Below are positions 52,396-61,500 of a DNA stretch of 64,000 nucleotides, piece by piece (the first letter of the stretch is position 1; each line of letters opens with the position of its first letter). A model generated the notes under the pieces. That model had not been told where the DNA came from. It made no database searches and saw only the letters and a list, made by a program, of their open reading frames with translations. A program made the position numbers and the translations under genes. The DNA comes from Brevundimonas sp. (GTDB lineage Bacteria; Pseudomonadota; Alphaproteobacteria; Caulobacterales; Caulobacteraceae): assembly GCA_016742215.1 (NCBI GenBank), contig JACVCC010000002.1, positions 292,501-356,500 on the forward strand. Reading direction: 5' to 3'.

Positions 52396-53547
52396 ATGAC
52401 AGGGCGAGACCGCATGTTCACCTGGCTGCTGAGGGAGCGGACCGCCGAGGAGCGGGAACTTGACCGTGACGCCGTTCTGTTCGCGGCGGGGGTCTGGTTC
52501 GCCGAGTTCGTGCAGTGGTTTCTCCGATCCTGGTCGAACGGATCGCTCGAGACGCCGCTGCAGGTCGTCGAGAAAGTCTCCTACAACGCGGTGACGTTCC
52601 TGCTGACCTGCGGAATCTGGCTGGTCCTGCGCAACCGTGGACCCTATTCGGCGTGGGGCTTCATTCGCGCCTCGGCGCCGTTGGTGGTCCTGGCGTCGGG
52701 TCTGAACACGGTGTTCGGCTGGCTTCTGTTCTATCAGTTCTTTGCGACGCCTGCTGACCTGCAGGACCCGTCAACCTTCGACTGGATCGCCCTCGCGCCC
52801 CAACCCCTGTCCTACCTCTGGGTCTTTTTCTGCTGGGCCTGTTTCGTCGCAACCGTGGTCGGTGCGGCAGAGGCGCGGGCGCGCGAGCGTGCGTTGGCCG
52901 AGAGCCACCGGGAGCTTCAGGACGCTCGCCTCAGGGCATTGCGCTACCAGATCCATCCGCACCTGATGTTCAACTGCCTCAACAGCATCCAGGCGCTGCT
53001 CGACGCCCGCAAGACAGGTCAGGCGCAACGCACTCTCGATCTACTTTCCCGCTTTCTCCGCAATACCCTGACGGCCTCCACCGAGGGGCTGGCGCCGCTG
53101 TCGCGGGAGCTTGAAACCCAGCTGGTCTATCTGGACCTTGAAAAGGTCCGGTTCGCGGATCGCCTGTCGGTACGGGTGGAGGCAGACCCGGAGACGACCG
53201 GGGCCCTGGTGCCGACCCTGATCCTGCAGCCGTTGGTCGAGAATGCGATCAAGCACGGACTTGCCCGCGCCATCGATGGAGCCGAGATCCGCATCGGCGC
53301 GCGCCGGGAAGGGGCGGACCTGCATTTGTGGGTCGAGGAGAACGCCCTGACCGAGGGCGGCGGGCTGCGCCCGGCCGGCTTCGGTATCGGGCTGGAGAAT
53401 ACGCGCGCTCGGCTGCACACCCTCTACGGAGACGACGGCCGTCTGATTGCCGGATCGACCGACAGGGGGTGGCGCTCGGAAGTGATCCTGCCCTTCGAGG
53501 TCGAAGTCGGCGCGGAAACGTCCGACGGCGCCCGGGTCGCCGCCTGA
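52396..53547 (+). CDS. LytS-type sensor histidine kinase
   Basis: A 383-residue kinase. The N-terminal part has about four membrane helices. The phosphorylation box is YQIHPHLMFN with His189; the ATPase domain is intact, with PLVENAIKHG and GFGIGLENTRARL. No gene for a regulator follows in the same direction, so the most likely partner is the LytTR protein encoded before the TonB receptor. The start at this ATG is likely; an ATG 16 codons earlier overlaps the small upstream gene. Confidence 0.9.
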   Translation: MTGRDRMFTWLLRERTAEERELDRDAVLFAAGVWFAEFVQWFLRSWSNGSLETPLQVVEKVSYNAVTFLLTCGIWLVLRNRGPYSAWGFIRASAPLVVLASGLNTVFGWLLFYQFFATPADLQDPSTFDWIALAPQPLSYLWVFFCWACFVATVVGAAEARARERALAESHRELQDARLRALRYQIHPHLMFNCLNSIQALLDARKTGQAQRTLDLLSRFLRNTLTASTEGLAPLSRELETQLVYLDLEKVRFADRLSVRVEADPETTGALVPTLILQPLVENAIKHGLARAIDGAEIRIGARREGADLHLWVEENALTEGGGLRPAGFGIGLENTRARLHTLYGDDGRLIAGSTDRGWRSEVILPFEVEVGAETSDGARVAA

Positions 53548-53575
53548 GGTGCGGGCGGCCCGGGCGTTCCCGGGC

Positions 53576-54322
53576 CTATGCCCGGGCGCTGATGCGTCGG
53601 AGCGGGGCGTCGAACGAGTAGCCCAGCCCCCAGATGTTGCGGATCGGCAGATCCTCGGCGCTGACCTTGCGGAAACGCCGGCGCAGGCGGCTGATCGACA
53701 CCCGGAGGCTGTTGACCTGGGCGGGGTCCTTCTGGGCGGTGAGGATGTCGATGTCCTCTTCGGCAAGGGCGCCGATCAGCCTGACATCACCCTTGGACAG
53801 TTCGCAAACCGTGCCGGTCGGCGACCGCAGGATGCGGCTGACGTCGTTGAGCACCCATGAACCGTCATCGTTGACGGCGTCGGCGCCGCCGCTCCGGCGC
53901 TGGGCGCCACGACGTATCAGGGAGTTGGCCCGAGCGAGAATTTCGCGCGGATCGGAGTCGCGCCTCAGGAAGTCATCGGCGCCGAGTTCCAGAGCGCGGA
54001 TGCGGTCGAAAAAGTCGCCGGTTTCCGAAAGGACGATGACGAACGGGGAGGCCTTGGCGCTGACCGTTTCGATCAGGGCCGAAACGCGCGCGTCCAGAAG
54101 GCGGGCAGTCACCAGCAGAACATCGGCGTCCAGCCATGGCGCGTCCGGGTCCACCTCGGCCGACGGAGGGGCGTGAATGAAGTCGGCGCCCCGCGCCTCG
54201 AGCGCATCGCGCAGCGCCATCGCATCGGCGGGCGTGTCGCCGAAATCCATCATCGCCATCGTCAGGGCCGCACGCGAGGCGGCGGGTTGGCTGTCGTTTG
54301 CGGTCATCAGGGAGAAGGTCAC
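53576..54322 (-). CDS. Winged-helix response regulator with atypical receiver
   Basis: A 248-residue OmpR-like protein. Residues about 20-135 look like a receiver in length and hydrophobic pattern, but the phosphoacceptor strand reads ADVLLVTARLL with no Asp at the expected place. The conserved Lys site reads ADDFLRR. The C-terminal winged-helix DNA-binding domain (about 150-240) is regular, ending in IWGLGYSF. It likely works without phosphorylation. GTG start at 54322; ATG at 54307 is an alternative. It converges with the kinase gene (28-base gap) and diverges from the TonB receptor at 54700. Confidence 0.8.
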   Translation of the reverse strand: MTFSLMTANDSQPAASRAALTMAMMDFGDTPADAMALRDALEARGADFIHAPPSAEVDPDAPWLDADVLLVTARLLDARVSALIETVSAKASPFVIVLSETGDFFDRIRALELGADDFLRRDSDPREILARANSLIRRGAQRRSGGADAVNDDGSWVLNDVSRILRSPTGTVCELSKGDVRLIGALAEEDIDILTAQKDPAQVNSLRVSISRLRRRFRKVSAEDLPIRNIWGLGYSFDAPLRRISARA

Positions 54323-54699
54323 GGCGGATCTCGTCCGGAAAAGGTGAGGGAATGTCGCAAAGCGTAATCGTGAGGAACGATTTCGGTCGCGGTTGAAGGC
54401 CCGATGGTGGCAACGCCCGAGGCTTTCGTCGCAGCCGAAACAGCTTTGAACGTGGATGCGCCGACGGCGGGGCGTGATCGGGGACAGACGCGGGCGTTAC
54501 GACTCGGCGCCGCGGCGCGACGCGAGGATGGCCGCACGGATGAGTCGTCGAATTGTCACAGATGCTGATGGCATGCGACGAACGCGGAAACTGGAGCGGT
54601 GGGTGGACGTCTTTTGGTTTGAACGCGCCGTACATCGCGCCCAGCGCCCGGCCCTGACGGGAGGATGCCAGCCTCTCTCAACTATATTCGGGGCTTCCG
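54323..54699. other. Divergent intergenic region before the second large TonB receptor
   Basis: A 377-base gap with no convincing gene. It must hold the promoters of the regulator at 53576 and of the receptor at 54700. An inverted repeat is listed separately; TATATT at about 54683 is a possible -10 element, but I see no matching -35. Confidence 0.45.
54366..54382. promoter_or_regulatory. Inverted repeat AATCGT-N5-ACGATT
   Basis: Perfect six-base arms with five bases between them, 44 bases before the start of the winged-helix regulator gene. A candidate self-binding operator. Confidence 0.35.
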
Positions 54700-57600
54700 T
54701 TGAAAACCGTATCTATTCGCAAGGTCCTGCTGTCGACGACCATGATCGCCGGGGCGGCGATGGCCATGGCCACGCCCGCCCTGGCGCAGGACGCCGGGCA
54801 GGACACGCAGCTGGACGAAGTCGTCGTCACCGGCTCGCGCATTCCGCAGGCCAATCTCGTCACCACCAGCCCGGTCAGCCAGGTTACGGGTGAGGACATC
54901 GACGTTGCGGGTGTGACCCGCGTCGAGGATCTGGTCAGCCAGCTGCCTCAGGCTTTCGCGGCCCAGAACTCCACCATCTCGAACGGCGCCTCGGGCACCG
55001 CGACGGTGTCGCTGCGCAACCTCGGCTCGTCGCGCACCCTGGTGCTGATCGACGGTCGCCGCATGGGGTACGGCTCGCCGCTGGATGATGCGGCCGACCT
55101 GAACCAGATTCCCGAACAACTGGTGGAGCGTGTCGAGGTGCTCACCGGCGGCGCCTCGGCCGTCTATGGCTCGGACGCGCTCGCCGGCGTCGTCAACTTC
55201 ATCATGAAGAAGGACTTCGAGGGCGTTCAGATCGACGCCCAGTACGGCCAGTTCCAGCACCACAACGACTATGACGGTGTCGGCAATCTGCGCGCGGAGA
55301 TTCAGCGTCGCGGCACGACCAACCCTTCGCAGTTCAGGCTGCCGGATGATGATGTGAATGACGGCGAGAGCCGATCGATCAATATGATCATGGGTGTCGC
55401 CTCGGCCGACGGCAAAGGCAATCTCGTCGCCTATGCCGGCTACCGCAACAACAATGCGATCCTGCAGAGCCAACGCGACTATTCGGCGTGTACGATCGAT
55501 GTTCCCGCCGCCGCCACACCCCAAACCTACACCTGCGGCGGTTCGGGCACCGGCAATCCGGGGCGCTTCACCGACTTCGGTGTAAACGGGAACGGCAACG
55601 CGAGCGACCTGAACCCGATGCCGACCTACAACTTCACCCTGGGCACGGGGCGGACCTTCATTCCGTTCGACTCTGCCCTCCACAACTACAACTTCGGTCC
55701 GATCAACTACTACCAGCGTCCGGACGAGCGCTATACGCTCGGCGCCTTCGGTCAGTACGAGATCAATGACAAGGCCGAGGTCTTCGCCCAGTTGATGTTC
55801 TCGGACTACCGCTCGGTCGCCCAGATCGCGCCCTCGGGCAACTTCTTCAACACCCCGTTCGTCAACTGCGATAACCCGCTGCTGTCAGCGCAACAAGCCA
55901 CGGCCATCGGCTGCGGCGCGCCGGCCTTGGCGGCGTCCACGACGATCAATCCGGCGACCGGGCAACCCTTCCTCGACGACCCGAACTTCGTGCCGCTGTA
56001 CGTCGGCCGTCGGAACGTCGAAGGCGGCGGACGTCAGGATCACCTGAACTACACCTCCTATCGTGGTGTGGTGGGCGTTCGGGGTGAGTTCGCGCCGGGC
56101 TGGAACTACGACGTCGCCGCTCAGTATTCGCGCGTCGTGCTCTCGCGGATCTTCCGCAACGACTTCTCCATCACCCGTCTGAACCGGGCCATGGACGTGA
56201 TCAGCGTTGGAGGAACGCCGACCTGCCGTTCGGTCGTCGATGGCACCGATCCCGCCTGCGTGCCCTATGATGTGTTCACGCCGAACGGTATCTCGCAGGC
56301 CGCTCTCGACTATCTGCAGATCCCGCTGATCCAGGGGGGTGAGACGACCCAGCAGGTGGTGACCGCCGCTATCACCGGTGACACGGGTTGGTCGCTGCCG
56401 ACTGCATCGCGCACGATGCAGGTTGCGTTCGGCGCCGAGTATCGCCGTGACGCCCTGGCGACCGAAACCGACTCGGCGTTCCAGAACAATGACGGGGCGG
56501 GCCAAGGCGGACCGACCTTTGGCCTGGCCGGCGACACCGACGTCGCCGAGGTGTTCGGCGAGTTCCAACTGCCGCTCGCCGACGATCAGCCCTGGGCCTA
56601 CTCCGCCTCGATCGACGGCGCCTATCGCCGTTCGGAGTACGAGGACTTCGGCACCGATACCTACAAGCTCGGTGCGGACTATGCCCCGGTGGAGGATATC
56701 CGGTTCCGCGCGAGCTACTCACGCGCTGTTCGTGCCCCGAACGCGATCGAACTGTTCACCGCCCCGGGCTTCGGCCTGTATTCGGATGATCGTGATCCCT
56801 GCGACCGGACCCGCGGCACGATCCAGGCGTCCTGCATCGGCACCAATCCGTGGCAGGTCACGGCCGGTCAGGCGGACAGCGGCAACCTCCACAGCCCCGC
56901 CGGTCAGTACAACCGTCTCGGCAGCGGCACGGCTGATCTGGTTCCGGAAGAAAGCGAAACCGTCACCTTCGGCGTTGTCTGGTCACCGGCCTATCTGACC
57001 GGCTTCAACCTGTCGGTCGACTATTTCGACATCGCGATCGACAACGCGATCCAGGCGTTCAATCCGATCAATACCCTTGATGCCTGCTACACCTCTGGTG
57101 ACATGGAAGCCTGCGGTCGGATCAAGCGGAATCCGGGCAACGGTTCCCTGTGGTCCGGTGAGGGCGTGGTCGAGGATCCGAACACCAACATCGGCGGGTT
57201 CAGCACCTCGGGCGTCGACATCAACGCCAACTACCGCTTCGATCTGGACACGGTCGGCATGGCGTCGATGGGAAGCGTCGCTGTCAGCTTCGTCGGCACC
57301 TGGTTGTCGACGCTGGAGACGGACAACGGCGGCATTGCCGCCAACTCCAAGTTCGACTGCGCGGGCTTCTACGGCTCGCTCTGCGGCGTGCCGAACCCTG
57401 AATGGCGCCACCGCGCCCGCGCCACCTGGGTTTCGCCCTGGTCCGTCGATGTGTCAGCGACCTGGCGTCACGTGGGCGAAGTCGAACTGGGCGTCCTCGG
57501 CGCCGATGGTTCGCTGAACAACGCCGGCGCACGCATCGATCGCTTCTTCGATGCGGAGAACTATCTGGACCTGTCGGCCACCTGGCAGGTTCGCGATACC

Positions 57601-57747
57601 ATCACCCTGCGTGCCGGTATCAACAATGTCCTCGACAACGACCCGCAGATCTCGCCCTCCAGCGGCTCGGGCAATGGGAACACCTTCCCGCAGCTATATG
57701 ACGCGATGGGTCGGTTCATGTTTGTCGGTGTGACCGCCAACTTCTGA
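54700..57747 (+). CDS. Large TonB-dependent receptor
   Basis: A 1015-residue outer-membrane receptor. The signal peptide (residues 1-30) ends in ALAQ. A TonB-box-like LDEVVVTGSRIP is followed by the plug with NLGSSRTLVLIDG and YGSDALAGVVNFIMK, and the barrel ends in FVGVTANF. The start is TTG; the next methionine would cut the signal peptide. It resembles the receptor at 48650 in plug style. The terminal hairpin lies 29 bases after the stop. Regulator at 53576 diverges from it. Confidence 0.94.
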   Translation: MKTVSIRKVLLSTTMIAGAAMAMATPALAQDAGQDTQLDEVVVTGSRIPQANLVTTSPVSQVTGEDIDVAGVTRVEDLVSQLPQAFAAQNSTISNGASGTATVSLRNLGSSRTLVLIDGRRMGYGSPLDDAADLNQIPEQLVERVEVLTGGASAVYGSDALAGVVNFIMKKDFEGVQIDAQYGQFQHHNDYDGVGNLRAEIQRRGTTNPSQFRLPDDDVNDGESRSINMIMGVASADGKGNLVAYAGYRNNNAILQSQRDYSACTIDVPAAATPQTYTCGGSGTGNPGRFTDFGVNGNGNASDLNPMPTYNFTLGTGRTFIPFDSALHNYNFGPINYYQRPDERYTLGAFGQYEINDKAEVFAQLMFSDYRSVAQIAPSGNFFNTPFVNCDNPLLSAQQATAIGCGAPALAASTTINPATGQPFLDDPNFVPLYVGRRNVEGGGRQDHLNYTSYRGVVGVRGEFAPGWNYDVAAQYSRVVLSRIFRNDFSITRLNRAMDVISVGGTPTCRSVVDGTDPACVPYDVFTPNGISQAALDYLQIPLIQGGETTQQVVTAAITGDTGWSLPTASRTMQVAFGAEYRRDALATETDSAFQNNDGAGQGGPTFGLAGDTDVAEVFGEFQLPLADDQPWAYSASIDGAYRRSEYEDFGTDTYKLGADYAPVEDIRFRASYSRAVRAPNAIELFTAPGFGLYSDDRDPCDRTRGTIQASCIGTNPWQVTAGQADSGNLHSPAGQYNRLGSGTADLVPEESETVTFGVVWSPAYLTGFNLSVDYFDIAIDNAIQAFNPINTLDACYTSGDMEACGRIKRNPGNGSLWSGEGVVEDPNTNIGGFSTSGVDINANYRFDLDTVGMASMGSVAVSFVGTWLSTLETDNGGIAANSKFDCAGFYGSLCGVPNPEWRHRARATWVSPWSVDVSATWRHVGEVELGVLGADGSLNNAGARIDRFFDAENYLDLSATWQVRDTITLRAGINNVLDNDPQISPSSGSGNGNTFPQLYDAMGRFMFVGVTANF

Positions 57748-57776
57748 TCCTGTCCCAACCGGGATCGGAAACGCGT

Positions 57777-57802
57777 CCGCCGCCGGCGAAAGCCGGCGGC
57801 GG
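57777..57802 (+). terminator. Hairpin after the 1015-residue TonB receptor gene
   Basis: Stem CCGCCGCCGGC / GCCGGCGGCGG with a GAAA tetraloop, 29 bases after the stop. A weak T-rich tail (ATTGCGTTT) follows. Confidence 0.65.
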
Positions 57803-57846
57803 ATTGCGTTTCGGCCAGCTCTCCGGGGTCGACCGAAACGCAATCC
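57801..57846. repeat. Perfect 14-bp inverted repeat
   Basis: GGATTGCGTTTCGG (57801-57814) and CCGAAACGCAATCC (57833-57846) are exact complements separated by 18 bases. The left arm touches the preceding terminator stem, so the two hairpins are in tandem. It could be a second terminator, a mutually exclusive structure or a mobile-element remnant; nothing decides. Confidence 0.6.
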
Positions 57847-58483
57847 GTCAGGAGTGGGCTGACCACTCCCGGACCCGCACCTCCGCTCATTGCGAACCCG
57901 AGGCCAACGAAGCCTCCCAAGGGCGCCAGCACGCGTCTGCCGCGTGGCGTCCGACGTCATGGACGACCTCGCTCACTTCGGTTGGCCGGGGTCAGAGGGC
58001 ATCCGGGGCGCAGAAGCCGGTTCAGCGGCCGAAAGTTCGGCCGCTTCAAACTGGCCGGTGGCGGAGGAGGGGGCAGCTCTTCCAACGCCATTCCTTCTTC
58101 GGAAGAAGTGGCCGGCAGCGCCGGATGCGGCCAATCCGGACTGCGGTCACAGGCCACGCGAGCCGCCGTCACCCGACCATTTCCTGGTCGTCGCCGGCAT
58201 AGCCTCCACCTGCCAGACGAGGGGCGGGATCCGGTTCGAGGCGGATGATCGCGGCTGAGGGCCGCGTGCGTGCCAGGCGCCAGCACCCGCGCGAGCTTGG
58301 GGCGCGTCTGCCTGGCCAGTTCTGGCGGTGGCGGGCAGGCTTTTCAGGACCGGTCCGGCGTGGTGCATGTCGCCGTTGTCGGGCGCGACGGGCGGGCCTC
58401 TTCCCGGTGCTTTCGCTCCAAGATTTCCGCTGCGGCCAAAGGCAGCCGGCGACGTGCTGTTCGACCGGCTTTCCCGCACAAGG

Positions 58484-58514
58484 AAAAGGCCCTGCACCGG
58501 GTGGGCAGGGCCTT
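58484..58514 (-). terminator. Terminator of the autotransporter gene
   Basis: On the minus strand AAGGCCCTGC and GCAGGGCCTT form a ten-base perfect stem with a nine-base loop, followed by TTTTCC; it starts 58 bases after the autotransporter stop. Confidence 0.82.
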
Positions 58515-58572
58515 CAGTGAGTGTTGCTGGCTGGCGATGGGGGCCGGTGCGCGCCGGCCCCCTGCGTCCCGG

Positions 58573-61500
58573 TCAGAACGCCATCTTCAGGCGGCCCGTG
58601 ATCGCATGGTCACCACCGTCCTCGCCCTTGGCCCCGTCGAAGACGGCGCCAAGACTCAGCCAGGGCGTCAGCTGCCAGTCGGCCTCGAAGGTGGCGACGG
58701 CCGCGATATCGTCGTGCGGGCTGGTCAGGATGGTGAAGACCGCACCGCCCGGGAAGCGGTGCTGGCCAGCCTGCGCCAGGTCGCCGTCCATGTGACGGAC
58801 GCCGAACATACCCCGGGCCGAGAAGGCCCCTGGTTGCGCGGTTTGCACCCGGAAGCCCGCGGTCGCCATGTTCAGGTCGTCGCGGACGCCCTCGCCCTCG
58901 ATCCGGGCCACGCCGCCCGTTTCACGGAAGGCGTCGGTGTTGGCGTGGATCGTCGTCAGGTTGACGAAGGGTTCCACGTATCCGCCGTTGGTCGGCACGC
59001 GATAGCCGGCCTCGAGGAAGGCCTGCATGACCGAGCCGTCGTACTCTGCCCGCAGGCGGTCGGTGACGCCCGGGAAGGCAACGGACCGGTCTGTGTCCAC
59101 CGAGGTCCAGGAATAGCCGACGCCGCCGCGCAGGCTCCAGCGATCCATACGGAAGCCGGCGTAACCCATGGCGTGGACATTCCGCGCCGTGCCGTCGCTG
59201 TTCCGACGCTGCAGATCGATGTCGGAGTCGATCCAGCCGCCTGCAGCCCCGATCGTCACGCCCGGCGCGATCGAGCCGTCTGCGCCGAAGATGACGCCTC
59301 CGGTGTCGCGCTCGGCCCGGGTGGCGTTGCCATCGGCGCCGACACGTCCCCGACCATACAGGCCGTGGGCCCAGACGCGGCCTTCGCCTTCGCGTTCCAG
59401 ACGTTCCAGAACGGCTTCGCGCGACAGGCGGCTCTCATCCACCATCGCACGACGCATCGCCGGGTGGATCTCGCCCGACAGCTGGTCGAAGGCGGCGCGG
59501 GCGGCGCCGTCGTCCGGCAGGACGAGGACCGCTTCGCGCAGCGGGTTGTCGCCCGGAAGGGTGTCCAGCCCGCGACCGGTCTCTCGACGGTTAGGCGTGT
59601 CGCCGGCATCCTCGAAGGCCCGCAGCTGGGCGAGCTCGATATAGGCCTCGGTGTCGGTGTAGCCGTCACGAAGCCCGAGGAAGGCCGAGACCAGACGGTC
59701 TTCGAAGACGAACTCGCCATCCAGACCCTGCAGGGCCTCGGCGACCACCCAGCGGGCGCCGATCACCAGCGGCTGGATGAAGTTCACGTCCAGCTGCGCG
59801 CCCGCCGCGATCGACAGCGTTCCGGTCGTCCGGAAGGCGTCGGACAGGGAGGCGCCGGCGATGTCGACCTGGAGCGTGGAGGTCGCGGCCAGCACGGTGT
59901 TGGCTGAGGTGGCGATCAGGTCGCCCGTGCCGCCGTCTCCCAGATCGAGCAGGCCGCTGTTGGTGAAGCTTTCCAGCCCCGCCCAGACGGTCGTTTCGGC
60001 CGCGGAGGCGTTGACGCCGCCCGTGATCACGCCGGCAGCCGCGTTGGACAGTCGGTCATCGCCGCCCTGGAACTGGCTGACGCCGTTGATGCTGTTCCAG
60101 ACGCCGCTATTGACCGTGCTGGTGAGGTTCCCTTGCAGCACCAGACGGCCGAGCAGGGAGCCGGAGTTCGCCACGTCGATCTGACCGCCATTCGCCGCCA
60201 AGGCCAGGTCGGAGGATCGGTTTGCGGTGTTGCGGATCGTGCCGCTGTTGGTGACGCGGACGGCCTGGGCGCCGGTGGACGTGGCCAGCACGGCCGCCGA
60301 TGCGCCAGCGACCGTGCCGCTGATGTCGATCTCGGTGGCGCCCGAACCGGAGTTGCTGGTCCGCACGCCATGGGTTCCGCCGGTGACGTTGTTCACGTCG
60401 ACGACGATGCCGCCCGCGCCGGCCGAGGCGGCGAAGACGCCTTCGTCCTGGGCGCCCGTGATCGCGCCGCTGGAGACGACGCGGGCCGCGCCGGTTCCCA
60501 GGTTATTGGCGAGAACACCGCGGCGGCCCGTTGCGGAGCCGACTGTGACTGACACATCGCCCGTGCCGGCGCCCAGCTTCTGGGCCACGATGCCTTCCTC
60601 GACCGTACCGGTCGCCGTGGCTGCCGTAACGATCACATCCCCGTCGCCGTCGTTGCTGGCGAGGATGCCTCGGGCGCCCCGGGCCGAGGCGACGTCCACG
60701 CTGACGTCGCCCAACCCCATGCCGACCCGCCGCGCGCTGACGCCTGTGGTGTTGGCGCCGGTGGCGGTGACCGTTCCGGCCTCGACCGAGACGTCGCCTT
60801 CCTCCGCCTCGGCGACCACGCCGCTGCCGTCGTTGGCCTGAACGGCGCCGTTCGCGACGACGCTGGTCGAGCCTGTGCCGACGTTGCGGGCCAGGATGCC
60901 GGCGCCGGCGACGATCGGCCCCGTGGCGTTGATCGAGATGTCGCCGGTCGCAGCCGGGGTATTCTCGTCGCGCAGGGCCAGAATGCCGGTGAGGCCGGCG
61001 GTGATGGCGCCCTCGACGGTGACGTCCAGATCGGCGTCGCGCGAGCTGCTGACGATGTTCAGGCCGAAGCCGTCCAGAGCCGTGACATCGCCGGTGACGA
61101 CGGTGATATCGCCGCCGACCTCGAGGTCGCGGATCAGCAGGCCGTGGCCGCCGACCGACGACAGCGCGCCGGACAGGTCGTACTGGATGCCTCCGGTCCC
61201 GAGGTTGTTGATGACGATGGCGTGGTCGGTGGCGCTGGAGACGCCGCCGGTTCCGGAGACGACGATGTCGCCCGCGCCCGCCGTTTGGCCGCCGATGATC
61301 AGCATGCCGATCTCGGCCGCCGTGATCTGACCGTTGACGGTGAGGTCGACGGCGCCGCCGCCGACGGCCTCGATGCCTTGGCCGGTTTCAGCGGTGACAT
61401 CGCCTTGCGCGGTCACACTCAGGGCGCCGAAGCCGTTGTTGAAGGCTGCGATGCCGAAGCCGCCCGCCACGTCGCCCTCGGTGATGATCGTCACGTCGCC

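Larger units (their letters stand above)
57748..58572. other. Long gene-free region between TonB receptor and autotransporter
   Basis: An 825-base interval. Open frames on both strands are short, overlap each other and look like GC-rich noise. It holds the receptor's terminator hairpin, a long inverted repeat, a palindrome CTTCTTC-G-GAAGAAG at 58094-58108 and the autotransporter's terminator. Apart from these I see no feature. Confidence 0.5.

Noticed and set aside
57890..58258. Open frames of 120-130 codons on both strands in the gap before the autotransporter
   Set aside because: They overlap each other, lack good start signals and have unnatural Arg/Pro-rich composition.
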